Shown: positions 1 to 8,444, counted from the stretch's first letter. The stretch: DNA of 19,512 bases from CAYUUW01 sp964448005 (GCA_964448005.1 CAYUUW010000026.1:1-19512); one strand, 5' to 3'. Made by a program: numbers and translations. Notes: generated by a model from the sequence alone, not told the origin.

Positions 1-58
1 CCTGCAGTTCGTCGCAGCCCATGGCCAGCAGGATCTGCTGCTGGCGCTGCGACTGCAT
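1..58 (-). CDS. 5' end of an unidentified gene, coupled to the giant secreted protein gene
   Basis: The stop of the giant gene on the minus strand reads TGATG, so an ATG begins on the last base of the TGA (58-56). An open frame then runs to the window edge and encodes MQSQRQQQILLAMGCDELQ. A one-base stop/start overlap is typical of translational coupling and suggests the next gene is in the same operon. Only 19 residues are visible, so no function can be given. The glutamine-rich start is not obviously a signal peptide. The frame could also be chance, since 19 codons is short; the overlap is the main support. Confidence 0.5.
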   Translation of the reverse strand, partial: MQSQRQQQILLAMGCDELQ

Positions 59-3000
59 CAACCATTCTTTATTCGTGCCTTGTGGAGGTAGACATGCTGG
101 AGCTGGATCTGGGCGGGCTGCTGCAAGCGCTCGATCTTGAAGGAGGCTTGGGGAGTGTGCAGCACCTTGGCCTTGTACGAGAAGCTGAGGGAGAGGCCGG
201 GCGAGAGGGAAAGGCCCGGCAAAAAGAGCCAGGTGGAGCGGGCTTGGGGCTGAAGGCTTTGGCAGCCCTGCAGGCAGCGGAAGCTGGAAAGATCGGCCTC
301 CAGGGAATCGGGGAGCTGGTCGGCCAGCACCAGGCCGGAGATGGCGGCGGCGGAAACGACCTCGACAACGTACTCCAGCTCATCCTCCAGATCGACCTTG
401 TCGCTGCCGGGCCGGGTCAGGTTGCTCACCTGCTTGCGCAGCTTCAGCAAAGGGAGCTGCGAGGGTGTTGCAAAATAGGTCTCGCTGCGCTCGCCCTCCG
501 CCCAGGGCAGAAGCGGAACCTGGCCGCTGGCCGCCGCGGCAGGATCCTGGCGGCCCTGCTCGGCCAAGGCCTGCTGGGCCTGGTAGAAGGCTTTTCGGTC
601 CTCGTCGCTCAAAGAAGAGTCGCCCCCCAGGGCGCTGGCCAGGCTGCCGGCAGGAGCGCTGGAGGCTGAGGGAAGATCAGCCGCAGGCTCCGGAAGGCCG
701 GCATAGCGCAGGCGCAGGTCGGAGGAGAGATCCTGGCCCAGCTTCAGGCGCAGGCCGTAGTTGTCCACCAGCATTCCGCTTTCCGGAAAGCGTCCGGCAG
801 CCGGATCGTAATGGAAGATCGACAAGTCTCCCTGGCTATCCAGCGTGACCAGATCGTCGTGGCCGTCGGCGTCCATGTCCCCCTTCTTCAGGGAGAGGAG
901 CTTCTTGCCGATCCTCAGGGTTTGGTCGGAGCGGCTGATCTGGCCGAAGCGATTGCTCAGGAAGGCCAGTCGGCCTTCGTCCGTAGCCAGCAGAAGGTCC
1001 TCGTAGCCGTCCCCTTCCATATCCAGGGATTCCAGGGCCAAGGCCCCGTCCGCCAGGTAGGCGATGTCGCCCCGATCGATAAAGGGGGGCTCGGTGTCTC
1101 CGCCCTGAAGCAGGCGCACCCGCCCGTCCTCCAGAGCCAAGGCCACATCCTGATGCTCGTCGCGGTTGAAGTCGAAGGATTGGATGGAAATGATCTTCGA
1201 TCGGCCTTCATCCTGGTAAAGCGGCTCGCCTTGGGCATAGGCGTAGTTGAGGCCCGAGGAGCTTTTGGACGGCAGACGCAGCAGAGGATCCCCAAAAAGG
1301 ATGCCGTCGTAGGGCATGGACCAGCGCACGGCTTCGCCAACGGCGGTTCCGTTAGCCATGCGCTTCAGGTAGTCGGGGGCCTCCAGCTCGCTTTGGGCGG
1401 CTTCCTGCTCGGGAGCCGCGGAAAAGAAGGCCGCCCCCTTCGGATCGCCGGAGCCGCTTCCGCTCCACTGCGAGGCGAACTTGAGGGAAGGGTGGACGGC
1501 CGAAAAGGAGGAGTCGGAAAGGCTTGAGGCGGGCAAATGCAGCAGGAGCTCGGCGACCGCTTCGCCTTCGCGCATCAAATTGAGCGTGAGGCCCTGAACG
1601 GCGTCGGAGGAAGCGTAGGCCAAGCTGTAGCGCCCGTCCGGCAGGCGGAGCGAAGAAGGGGTGAAGCGGGCCGCCAAGGCGCCGCCCGCCTCCCTCAGCT
1701 CGGCCGAGCCGCTCAGGCCCACCAGCTCCAGCGCCTCGTCGATCAGGCGAATCTGCATCAGGCCGGGAGAAGGCTCCGCTTCAGGATCGAAGCGTTCAAA
1801 GGAGGAAAGGGCCAAAGGAACCTTGGTGGCGATCAGCGTGGCGAGGGTGCTCGAGTCGAAAACCTCCAAGGAAAGGCCTCCTTCCGCCGGAGAAACCAGG
1901 ATCTGCCGGGAAGGCTTGGCCACCCGGATCCGGTAGAAAGGATCCACGGCGATGTCGGGCGCGCCCGCGGAGCCGGGCAAGGTGGCGTACACGGCTTGGG
2001 TGAGGCCGCTGAAGAGCTGCCGCCCGGCCAGAAAGTCCTNNNNNNNNNNNNNNNNNNNNNNNNNNNNNNNNNNNNNNNNAAAAGCACCTGAGGAAAGCCG
2101 GCGGCAATCTGCGAGCCTGTCAGGCGAACCGCGCCCGGCAGATCGAAAGAGAAGTCTGGCAAGCCTTCGGATTCCACCCGGAAACGGGCTGTTCCGGCCA
2201 CAGGCAAGGGGGGGATGGAGACCGTAGCCACGCCGTCCTTGAAGGCCCCGGAAGCCTGGTGGAGGGGGCTGCCCTCCGCATCGGAGAGCGCCAAAGAGAA
2301 GACTTCCTGGAAGCCGAAGCTCAGAAAGCCGTGCTGGTCGGTGGCCCGCAGCTGCAGCTCCAAAGGCTCGCCCACCGTCCACTGTTCGGGAAGATCGGCC
2401 TGCATGCGCTGCGCCGGGGGAGGCGCGGGGAAAATGCGGTAGGGCTTGGAGGACACAAAAGGATCCTGGCTCTCCAGATCGATGTGCGGGTGGCCGGGCA
2501 CGGGAATGAATTGGGCAGAGCCCTTGCCGCCTTCGATGGCGACGACGCCTCCGTCCGAAAACCCTCCGTCGCTGGAACGGGAAGGCGCCAGGCGGATCTG
2601 GCCGGAGAAATCATTCAAGGGCTGGCCCGCCTCGTCCAGCACCTGGACGCCGATGGAGAAGCGCGAGCGGCCGTTCTCGACGACTTGGGACGAGCTCCAT
2701 TTCAGGCCCAGCCTGGAATGGACCCGGACAGAGAATTCCGGCGACTCCACATCCCCCACCGAAAGGCGCAGCGTGCCGGCTCCGGAATGGAGGGCCTTCA
2801 GCTCGAGCTGGGCCTTGCCGCCAAAGAAATTTCCTTCCTTCGGATCGACCGAGATGGCCGCCGGATTGGAGGCCGCGGCACGGAGAGGCGATGGAATGTA
2901 GCCGAAGATGGGCTGCCCGGCCTCATCCAGCGGCTGAACCTGGAACCGGAGCGACTGGCCTGCGGCCATGTGGGCAGGCAGAGGGTCTATGGCCAAGGAG

Positions 3001-5840
3001 ACGGGAGAGGGGTTCAGCCGATCCAGAACGGTTTCAGGAGAATACGCCTCGCCCTCCTTGGGGGTGGGAGAGGGAAAGGAGATCGGATTGGAGCCCGAGG
3101 AGCCCTGCACGGGAACCAGCTTGAAGAAATCCCCGTCCGGAATGACCTCCTCCTTGAACCAGCACTGCAGCGCCTCGAACCATTCCCAGATCTCCACTCC
3201 CGAAGGGTCTCCGCACAGGTACTCGGCTTTGGGCGGCGCTCCCTGCCCTTCTTCTTCGGCTTCCGGCTCCGGTTCGCTCGCCTCTGGGGGGGCGGGATCA
3301 GCGTCCCTGAAAAGACCCTTGGATTCGGGGGATTGCTGGCTCATGCCATCGGCCAGCGAGAAGGCGAAGCCTTGGGCGTCGCCCTGGCTCCGCACAAAAA
3401 GGGCTTCGTAGCCGGCCGGCTTGCGCTGGGGGGAAGGAGAAAAGGGGATTTCTGGTCCCGGCAGCAGGGAGGTGCGATCGGTGTACTTGATGAGGATCTG
3501 CTTCAGCTTCTCGTCGGGGCTCAGGTTTTTCCAGGCAATGGGCTCCGCCAGCTCAGGGCGGGCCTGGAGGAAAGCCGCCGCAATTCCGGATTCGAGCCCC
3601 AGCCGCTGGGAAAGCTCGTCATCTTTGACTTGGGCCAGCTCCGCAAGCGCCGATTGGACGCCGCCCTCGCTCAGGCCGGCAACCCTGAAGAGGTTCGGAT
3701 AAGCGTAATGGTGAAAGACCCCGTTCTTGCGGAAGGAAATACCCCGGACTCCGTCGGCAGGAGTGCTGGGCGTGACCATCGGGGGGAAATCCAGATGTCC
3801 CTCCTCGTCCATGCTCGGTCGATCCTGGTAATGCAGGGCCTTCAGGGTCTCGGCGGTGGGCTCGTTGTGCAGAATGGGGCTGGCGACCTGCTTTTCCTGG
3901 ATCTGGGCCTGCACCGTGATGCCTACCTTGGGGTAAGCGGCGTAGCTGAACTCCTCCTGGCTTTGGCCCAGGAAAAGGAGGACTTGGCTCAGCTTCTCCG
4001 GAAGCGTTTCGGCCAATTCCACCTGCCCCTTCTCCCGGAAGGCCGAGTAAAGGGATTCGACGACCGAGCGGAGGGAAGGATTGAGCTGGTCCAAGGGGCC
4101 GACGTCCTGCATTTGCTCGGTGAGGAGGTCTAGCGGAAGCACCCGCTTGTCATAATCCTTCTCGTCGATCACCTGGAAATCCAGCTCCTGCAGGGTGCAG
4201 CGCTCGCCGCCCAGATGCTCGGGGACGTCCTGGGTCCTTTCCCGCGAGCCGAGGATGTCGAAGAGTGAGGCCTTGGCCTCATAAGGCTTGCAGTTCTCTG
4301 GCGTCAGCCCCTGCGATTCGACCGGAATGGAATTGTTGAAGACGCAGCCGGCGTGGACCTTGTAGGCCTCCTGCTTGGCCAGCTCCCAGTTCTTGGCATT
4401 CTCCGGCGGGCGGATCAGGCTGGCGGGACTGTAGAGTCGGTTGGCCTCCACGTAGACCGAATTGTTCTCCAGCACAGTCTCCTCGCCCCCTTTGGCCTGC
4501 CCCCTCATCATGCCGCAACGGTTGAGCTCCGTCACGCCCGCCATCGATTGGCCGTCGGCATAGGCCGGAAAGTAGAAGTTCGCCGAGAGGGGGGTGAATC
4601 CAAGCAGGTCGATCTTGATATTGAGCGTCGCCCCCGTGGCCACGGAGACAGGGTCGGCGTTGGCCTTCACCAGATTCTCGATCTCCCGCTCCATCAGGAG
4701 CTGCTGGCGCAGAAGCTCGGCCTGGGCATAGGCGTCGCGCACGGCAATGAGGCTGGGGGGCGTGTCGATCTGGCCTGCGGACCAGCGGCCCAAGGGCTCC
4801 AGCGCGTCATTGGTCTTCCCCAGGTAGATTCTCAGCGCCTGGCTCAAGGGCGTCAGGTACTTGTCGAACACCTGCTGCGTGCTCAGGTCCGTCATCTGGT
4901 CGATCGCCTCGTCGGTGAGGATAGGCTGGTCGGGACTGCCCAGATCGGCGCTGACCTCCCGCACCAGCTCCTTGAGCAGGTTCTTGTTGTAGCGGTTGAA
5001 GGCGATCTCCTCGAAATAGCGCAAGTAGCGGTCGTAGTTGCGGTAGTCCATCCAGTTCATCTGCTGCTGCAGCGAGGAGTAGTCCGCATAGAGCAGCCGC
5101 CGCTCCACTTGGCTGTAGGCCGGGTCGCCTGCGGCGTAGGCGGCATTCTTCTGGAAAAAGCCGATCAGCTCCTGCCGGGNNNNNNNNNNGGAGCGGATGA
5201 CTCCGTGCCAGATCTCCGGGGCGGGAGTGGCCGCTTGCGAGCTGGCCTCGAAACGCTGCGTGCCATGGCTGTAAATGAATTTTTTGCGGTAGAAATCGGT
5301 GTAGGGGTAAAGGCTGAGGAAGCTCTTTTCGCCCTCGCTGACCACAGGAAGCGGGAGGTTTCCCACCAGCACCACTCCCGCCAGGCGGTTGCTGTCCTTG
5401 GGAGAGTTGCTGTTGTTCAGGGGGTTGCCGTCCAAAGCGCTGCTATCCACGCCCTGCATGTAGAGCCGCTCCAGCAGCGAGGCGATGGCGAAAGGCGTGG
5501 CGTCTTTGGGAACGCCTGTGACAAAAGCCCGGGAATGGGGCAGGCCGGCCTGCGAGCGCTGGGCGTAGGCGACGATCTGGTCCTTGAAATCGACCTGCGA
5601 AAGCAGCCCCTCTTCGACCAGCACGGCAATCAGGGCCAGCTCGTCATGCTCCGTAACAGGAGAGGGTTCGGCAGAGGCCTCCTCGCCCTGCGCCTGCGCT
5701 GCAGGAGCAGCCAGCTGCAGGAGCAGCTCCAGCTGGAACTGCCCGCCCAGCAGGGCGGCGCAAAGCAGGCCGGCGATGAGTCGTTTGGCGGAGGCGATGG
5801 CTTTTTTTGTTTTTGGTCTTTTGGATGCGGGTTTCCGCAA
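58..5840 (-). CDS. Giant secreted multidomain surface protein (Ig-like, FG-GAP-like, DUF11-like), interrupted by two assembly gaps
   Basis: One gene read in two frames on either side of the 40-N gap, about 1,930 residues. From the suggested TTG start at 5840 there is a basic stretch, a hydrophobic core (RLIAGLLCAALLGG) and an AQAQG cleavage-like site, so export is likely. Around 5400-5190 the motif LAGVVLVGNLPLPVV, then YPYTDF and PEIWHG, weakly recalls the start of C25/gingipain-type domains, but no clear catalytic His/Cys pair is visible. An acidic linker lies near 3240-3290. Three Ig-like stretches follow (about 3010-2120). Three FG-GAP/VCBS-like blades carry DFNRDEHQD, DMEGDGYED and DMDADGHDD (about 1190-815). 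A DUF11-like domain (DELEYVVEV, LADQLPD) lies near 430-100. No C-terminal anchor is visible. The role is probably adhesion or surface structure (inference). The start is uncertain: ATG at 5939 is in frame but would overlap the divergent promoter. Confidence 0.8.
2040..2079. other. 40-N assembly gap inside the giant gene
   Basis: A run of 40 N. The reading frame before the gap (codons starting at positions equal to 2 mod 3 on the minus strand) and after it (0 mod 3) differ. If the gene is intact, the true gap length must equal 2 mod 3, so 40 is a placeholder and not a measured length. Confidence 0.97.
5180..5189. other. 10-N assembly gap inside the giant gene
   Basis: A run of 10 N between the codons for GVIRS and RQELIGFF. 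The same frame stays open on both sides, so the gap length is frame-compatible, but residues may be missing. Confidence 0.97.
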
Positions 5841-5907
5841 AGCGGATTGTAGCAGAAAAAGCAGCCGGGGGCCATGCGTTTGGGCTTTAAGCTTGAGGCA
5901 GAAACGA

Positions 5908-5935
5908 TTGACATTTTTAAAAAATATAATAAAAT
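5908..5935 (+). promoter_or_regulatory. Sigma70-like promoter of the cysteine-rich lipoprotein gene
   Basis: TTGACA at 5908-5913 and TAAAAT at 5930-5935 with a 16-base spacer. This lies about 108 bases upstream of the ATG at 6043. A perfect TATAAT at 5925-5930 is only 11 bases from the -35 box and is less likely to be the partner. The site is in the divergent region shared with the giant gene. Confidence 0.6.
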
Positions 5936-6042
5936 GCATTTGCTGCGCTTCTTTGCCATGCGGCAAGGAGATGAGCTGCAGCCATTCACAACAACGGCTA
6001 CAAGGCCTTCCCAAGGCCATCCACATGGTTTCGAGGTACAAA

Positions 6043-6495
6043 ATGAAGCTGATGAACCCAACAAAAGTCTTTCTGCTGGGCGTCGCGCTCAGCTTTCTCC
6101 CTGCGGCCTGCGCAGTGGAGGACTCCGACGGAGCCGAGGGCACCGAAGCGGAAATTGACCCTGAAGGCGTCGGGGTGCCCTGCGAGTGGGAAGGGGAAGG
6201 GTGTGGCGATGGGCTCCTTTGCACCTACGAGAAAGAGTGCCAGGAGCCAAGCCCCTACCCCGACTGCGGCTGGCATGTCGGACTGGATCAGTACTACTGC
6301 AGTTCCCTTCCGGTTCTGCATGAAGTGCTTCCAATCGAGTGCCCAGACGGCCTGGAGGCGGGAGAACCGTGCGGGTGGGGCAAGCCCATCAATACCCAGC
6401 TCACCCCCGTAGGCTGTTGCGACCACAGCGGGGCCTGGTGGTGCGATTCCAACTCAGGCAAGGTCGTCCACCGGCAATGCCCCGAGACTTGGTAG
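6043..6495 (+). CDS. Small cysteine-rich predicted lipoprotein
   Basis: 150 residues. GAGGT at 6033-6037 is well placed for ATG 6043; ATG 6025 and ATG 6052 are in frame but less well placed. The N-terminus is a lipoprotein-type signal (MKLMNPTKVFLLGVALSFLPAAC), with Cys23 the presumed lipidated residue; the -3 position is Pro, so the lipobox is imperfect. An acidic spacer (VEDSDGAEGTEAEIDPEG) follows, then 12 further cysteines in motifs such as CGDGLLC and GCCDHSGAWWCD, an even number suggesting disulfide bonds outside the membrane. I do not recognise the family; the cysteine spacing recalls secreted cysteine-rich proteins of myxobacteria. The gene has its own promoter and terminator and diverges from the giant secreted protein, so a shared surface role is possible but unproven. 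Confidence 0.8.
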   Translation: MKLMNPTKVFLLGVALSFLPAACAVEDSDGAEGTEAEIDPEGVGVPCEWEGEGCGDGLLCTYEKECQEPSPYPDCGWHVGLDQYYCSSLPVLHEVLPIECPDGLEAGEPCGWGKPINTQLTPVGCCDHSGAWWCDSNSGKVVHRQCPETW

Positions 6496-6501
6496 CCGTC
6501 T

Positions 6502-6546
6502 ACCCACCCAATACCGACATGCACGTCGTGAGGGTGGGTTCTTTAT
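6502..6546 (+). terminator. Rho-independent terminator after the cysteine-rich lipoprotein gene
   Basis: Arms ACCCACCC (6502-6509) and GGGTGGGT (6532-6539) enclose a second small stem CGAC/GTCG (6515-6518 and 6525-6528). TCTTTA follows directly. It begins seven bases after the TAG stop. Confidence 0.75.
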
Positions 6547-6626
6547 CCTGTTTTGGCCAACACCATAAACCCGTCACGTCGCCTTTGTTCATCGCAGCCT
6601 AAAGCCAAGGGGCAAACGGAGGGGTT

Positions 6627-6677
6627 ATGAAAAAACAGGCGGCAGCAAAAAAAGCCCCTCACAAGCCCACTGATTGA
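6627..6677 (+). CDS. Possible 16-residue basic peptide ORF
   Basis: ATG at 6627 sits four bases after GGAGG (6618-6622). The frame encodes MKKQAAAKKAPHKPTD and stops at TGA 6675-6677. The Lys/Ala composition resembles fragments of histone-H1-like tails. It lies downstream of the 6502 terminator and I see no promoter of its own. Its shortness makes chance a serious alternative. Confidence 0.2.
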   Translation: MKKQAAAKKAPHKPTD

Positions 6678-6690
6678 TCCAAAGGAAAGC

Positions 6691-7719
6691 CTAGATCCTG
6701 CTCAGAGCCATGCCCCCAACCACCCCCACTGGGAGCGCGTTGGCGTATCCTCTGGCCCGAACAAGAGAGCCGGCCCTGTGACTGGCTTTTGTGGCCAAGG
6801 CCAGCATGCGCTCCGAGGCCCCCAGCCTCTTCAGAACGGATCCCATTTTCCCGATGCCTCCGCCAATGAAAGCCAGGGAGAGCAGAAGCGTCATGCCGCT
6901 TATGGCGACATCCTTCCCCTCGGCATTGCCGTAGGCGGTCTTAAGCAGCTGCATCACATCCATCCAATCCTGGTAGCTGATGTTTTTCAGCGTATCAAAG
7001 CCGGATTTCATCTCCTGGTAGGTTTCGGGGTCCTTCAGGCTCAGGAAGAAATTCACGCCCTTTTCGATCGCCATGCCAGGCACCAGAGCGTATTCCTGCC
7101 ATTCCTCCAGGGAGGCCTTGCCATCGCTCTCCTCGCGCCCGTTGAAGGCCATGACGGCCTCCTTCAATTGAGATGGCGGAAATAGCTCACCCCAAATAAC
7201 GTCTGCGTAACGCTTGAGCTCCCTCTCCTCCTCAAGAGTCAGTTTTTCCTTGCCGGCACGGACCAAGGCGTCTTGGGACGATTCCCCTTTGGCGGCCATT
7301 CTCATGTTGAAGAAGAAAGCCTCAATAGGAGCAATAAGAGAATTGTACTGCTGCCGGAATCCCTGTATTTCCTCATAGCTCATTTCCAAGAGGCGGGAAT
7401 TCTCCAGCATGCCCCCCAGCGAGCCCAAAGCACCTTCCAGGCCCGGAATTTCTGCGGTGATCTGATCATAGATATTAGGGTAGTTTTCCCGGATCTGCGA
7501 CAGATTCCTGATCAGCCTTTTGACCTCCTGCTGGGCGTATTCCACCGATTCCTGGGTGGCCAAGGCTTCCTCCCTGTCGAATTCCGCCTCGCTCTGCCCC
7601 TCAGCCTCTTCCGCCTGGATTCTTGCCTTCAGCAGGGGGTCTTCCGAATAATTATCGGAGGACCCTTGGGAAGCTAAATCAGCCTCGTTGCCTAATTTTT
7701 CAGTGCCTCCTTCGAGCAT
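6691..7719 (-). CDS. Unrecognised helical protein with hydrophobic C-terminal segments
   Basis: 342 residues, start ATG 7719 with no clear Shine-Dalgarno; a GAAGGAGG string lies just inside the gene but has no usable start after it. Residues 1-75 are acidic and Glu/Gln-rich, likely helical or coiled coil. The middle (about 80-265) is a mixed helical region with NFFLSLKDPETYQEMKSGF. Residues 271-290 (VAISGMTLLLSLAFIGGGIG) look like a membrane-crossing helix. A basic stretch follows, then a short hydrophobic tail (LPVGVVGGMALSRI). There is no N-terminal signal peptide. I do not recognise the family. The late hydrophobic segments might suit a tail-anchored or membrane-inserting protein (inference only). 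The opposite-strand frames lack comparable domain-like composition. Confidence 0.75.
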   Translation of the reverse strand: MLEGGTEKLGNEADLASQGSSDNYSEDPLLKARIQAEEAEGQSEAEFDREEALATQESVEYAQQEVKRLIRNLSQIRENYPNIYDQITAEIPGLEGALGSLGGMLENSRLLEMSYEEIQGFRQQYNSLIAPIEAFFFNMRMAAKGESSQDALVRAGKEKLTLEEERELKRYADVIWGELFPPSQLKEAVMAFNGREESDGKASLEEWQEYALVPGMAIEKGVNFFLSLKDPETYQEMKSGFDTLKNISYQDWMDVMQLLKTAYGNAEGKDVAISGMTLLLSLAFIGGGIGKMGSVLKRLGASERMLALATKASHRAGSLVRARGYANALPVGVVGGMALSRI

Positions 7720-7737
7720 TGCTTAGGATTTCTGTTT

Positions 7738-7767
7738 ATAGTAACATATTTTTGATTAAAAAGCCAA
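7738..7767 (-). promoter_or_regulatory. Candidate promoter of the 342-residue protein gene
   Basis: On the minus strand, TTGGCT (7767-7762) and TACTAT (7743-7738) are separated by 18 bases, about 19 bases upstream of ATG 7719. It lies back to back with the tRNA promoter. Confidence 0.4.
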
Positions 7768-7776
7768 TTTTTCCCG

Positions 7777-7805
7777 TTGGCATCGGAAGCAAAGCTTTAT
7801 ATAAT
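7777..7805 (+). promoter_or_regulatory. Promoter of tRNA-Val
   Basis: TTGGCA (7777-7782) and a perfect TATAAT (7800-7805) are separated by 17 bases. The mature tRNA starts 41 bases after the -10 box, leaving a short 5' leader for RNase P processing. Confidence 0.7.
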
Positions 7806-7846
7806 GCTCCGGCAAGAATGGAGGCTTCTCTCTCGATTCTTGATGC

Positions 7847-7922
7847 GGGCGGTTAGCTCAGTTGGTAGAGCACATCGTTGACGTCGATGGGGTCAGAGGT
7901 TCGAATCCTCTACCGCCCACCA
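7847..7922 (+). tRNA. tRNA-Val (anticodon GAC), CCA encoded
   Basis: 76 bases including CCA. The acceptor stem GGGCGGT/ACCGCCC pairs over all seven positions. The D-arm reads AGCTCAGTTGGTAGAGC. The anticodon stem is CATCG/CGATG with loop TTGACGT, giving anticodon GAC for valine codon GTC. The T-arm is AGAGGTTCGAATCCTCT. The discriminator base is A (7919) and CCA is genomic (7920-7922). It has its own promoter upstream, and two decayed copies of it follow. Confidence 0.96.
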
Positions 7923-7945
7923 GCCTTCGCTAAAGCTTCGGCTGG
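7920..7945. repeat. Palindrome overlapping the 3' CCA of tRNA-Val
   Basis: Arms CCAGCC (7920-7925) and GGCTGG (7940-7945) pair perfectly. Inside, GCT and AGC are symmetric about AA, giving a nested palindrome. The left arm reuses the tRNA CCA end. A degraded version (CCATCC/GGCTGG) lies at 8114-8139 after the pseudo-tRNA. No T-run follows, so it is not an ordinary terminator. Confidence 0.6.
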
Positions 7946-7999
7946 CGGGCCATGGAAAAATGAGCAGGACGGCAGGCTTGGCGTAGGATGGAAAACTTT

Positions 8000-8116
8000 G
8001 GATAGCTCAGCCCCAAAGGGGAGCCTTTGGCTTTGGCAGAGCACATCGTTGGCGGCGAGGGTCAGGGAGCCTGTCCCGAGTGCAGCCGAGGGATTCGAAT
8101 CCTCTACCGCCCACCA
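8000..8116 (+). pseudogene. Decayed tRNA-Val copy 1 with insertions in the D-loop and variable region
   Basis: It keeps the D-arm start (GATAGCTCAG), TTGGCAGAGCACATCGTT, and the T-arm through to the CCA (ATTCGAATCCTCTACCGCCC then ACCA). About 22 bases are inserted in the D-loop, including the hairpin CCCC-AAA-GGGG (8011-8021). About 23 bases are inserted before the T-arm, including TCCC...GGGA (8074-8092). The 5' acceptor strand is missing and the anticodon stem (CATCG/CGAGG) is broken, so it is not a working tRNA. Confidence 0.8.
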
Positions 8117-8193
8117 TCCTTCGCTAAGGCTTCGGCTGGCGGGCCATGGAAAAATGAGCAGGACGGCAGGCTTGGCGCAGGATGGAAAACTTT

Positions 8194-8260
8194 GGATAGC
8201 TCAGCCCCAAAGGGGAGCTTTTGGCTTTGGTAGAGCGCATCGTTGAGGTCGATGGAGTCA
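8194..8260 (+). pseudogene. Decayed tRNA-Val copy 2, 3'-truncated
   Basis: It has the same D-loop insertion with CCCC-AAA-GGGG as copy 1, then TTGGTAGAGCGCATCGTTGAGG. The anticodon stem CATCG/CGATG is intact, but the loop reads TTGAGGT, a GAG anticodon in place of GAC. Similarity ends near 8260, before any T-arm or CCA. Confidence 0.75.
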
Positions 8261-8415
8261 TTGGACTTTGAGGGGGTGCCTAAAAACGGCCTCAGGGATT
8301 GCCTTTAGGAAAAAGTGCTTGATTGGCCGACAGGATTCGATAGGCCGCAGAAAGCATGCTCCTGAAGGCAGATGCCAGAGATCCTGACTTGGATATTCAA
8401 GGGGAAAGCTTTGGG

Positions 8416-8444
8416 TTGACAATTCTAATTTATTTATTTAAAAT
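8416..8444 (+). promoter_or_regulatory. Promoter of the bicupin gene
   Basis: TTGACA (8416-8421) and TAAAAT (8439-8444) with a 17-base spacer, about 57 bases before the TTG start at 8501. The rest of 8261-8500 holds no feature I can support. Confidence 0.65.

Larger units (their letters stand above)
7924..8260 (+). repeat. 194-bp tandem repeat with tRNA-derived ends (one full and one partial copy)
   Basis: Copy 1 is 7924-8117 and copy 2 starts at 8118 with period 194, losing similarity near 8260. Each copy holds CCTTCGCTAA, a stretch with GGCGGGCCATGGAAAAATGA and GGATGGAAAACTTTGGATAG, then a tRNA-like D-arm. The copies differ at only a few bases in the shared part. Open frames across it encode a FAKASAG-containing peptide in more than one frame, which is characteristic of non-coding repeats and not of a gene. 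Confidence 0.85.

Noticed and set aside
2259..4133. Long plus-strand frames opposite the giant gene (also 811-1527 and 4353-5852)
   Set aside because: They are shadows of the giant gene; no domains, no ribosome sites, biased Arg/Gly/Gln composition, and some cross the N runs.
5908..5930. TTGACA paired with the perfect TATAAT at 5925-5930
   Set aside because: The spacer is only 11 bases; TAAAAT at 5930-5935 gives a normal spacing.
7878..8246. Open frame of 122 residues (and another at 8027-8233) with FAKASAG-like repeats
   Set aside because: It covers the tRNA and its tandem repeat; the same peptide appears in shifted frames, which shows a DNA repeat and not a protein.
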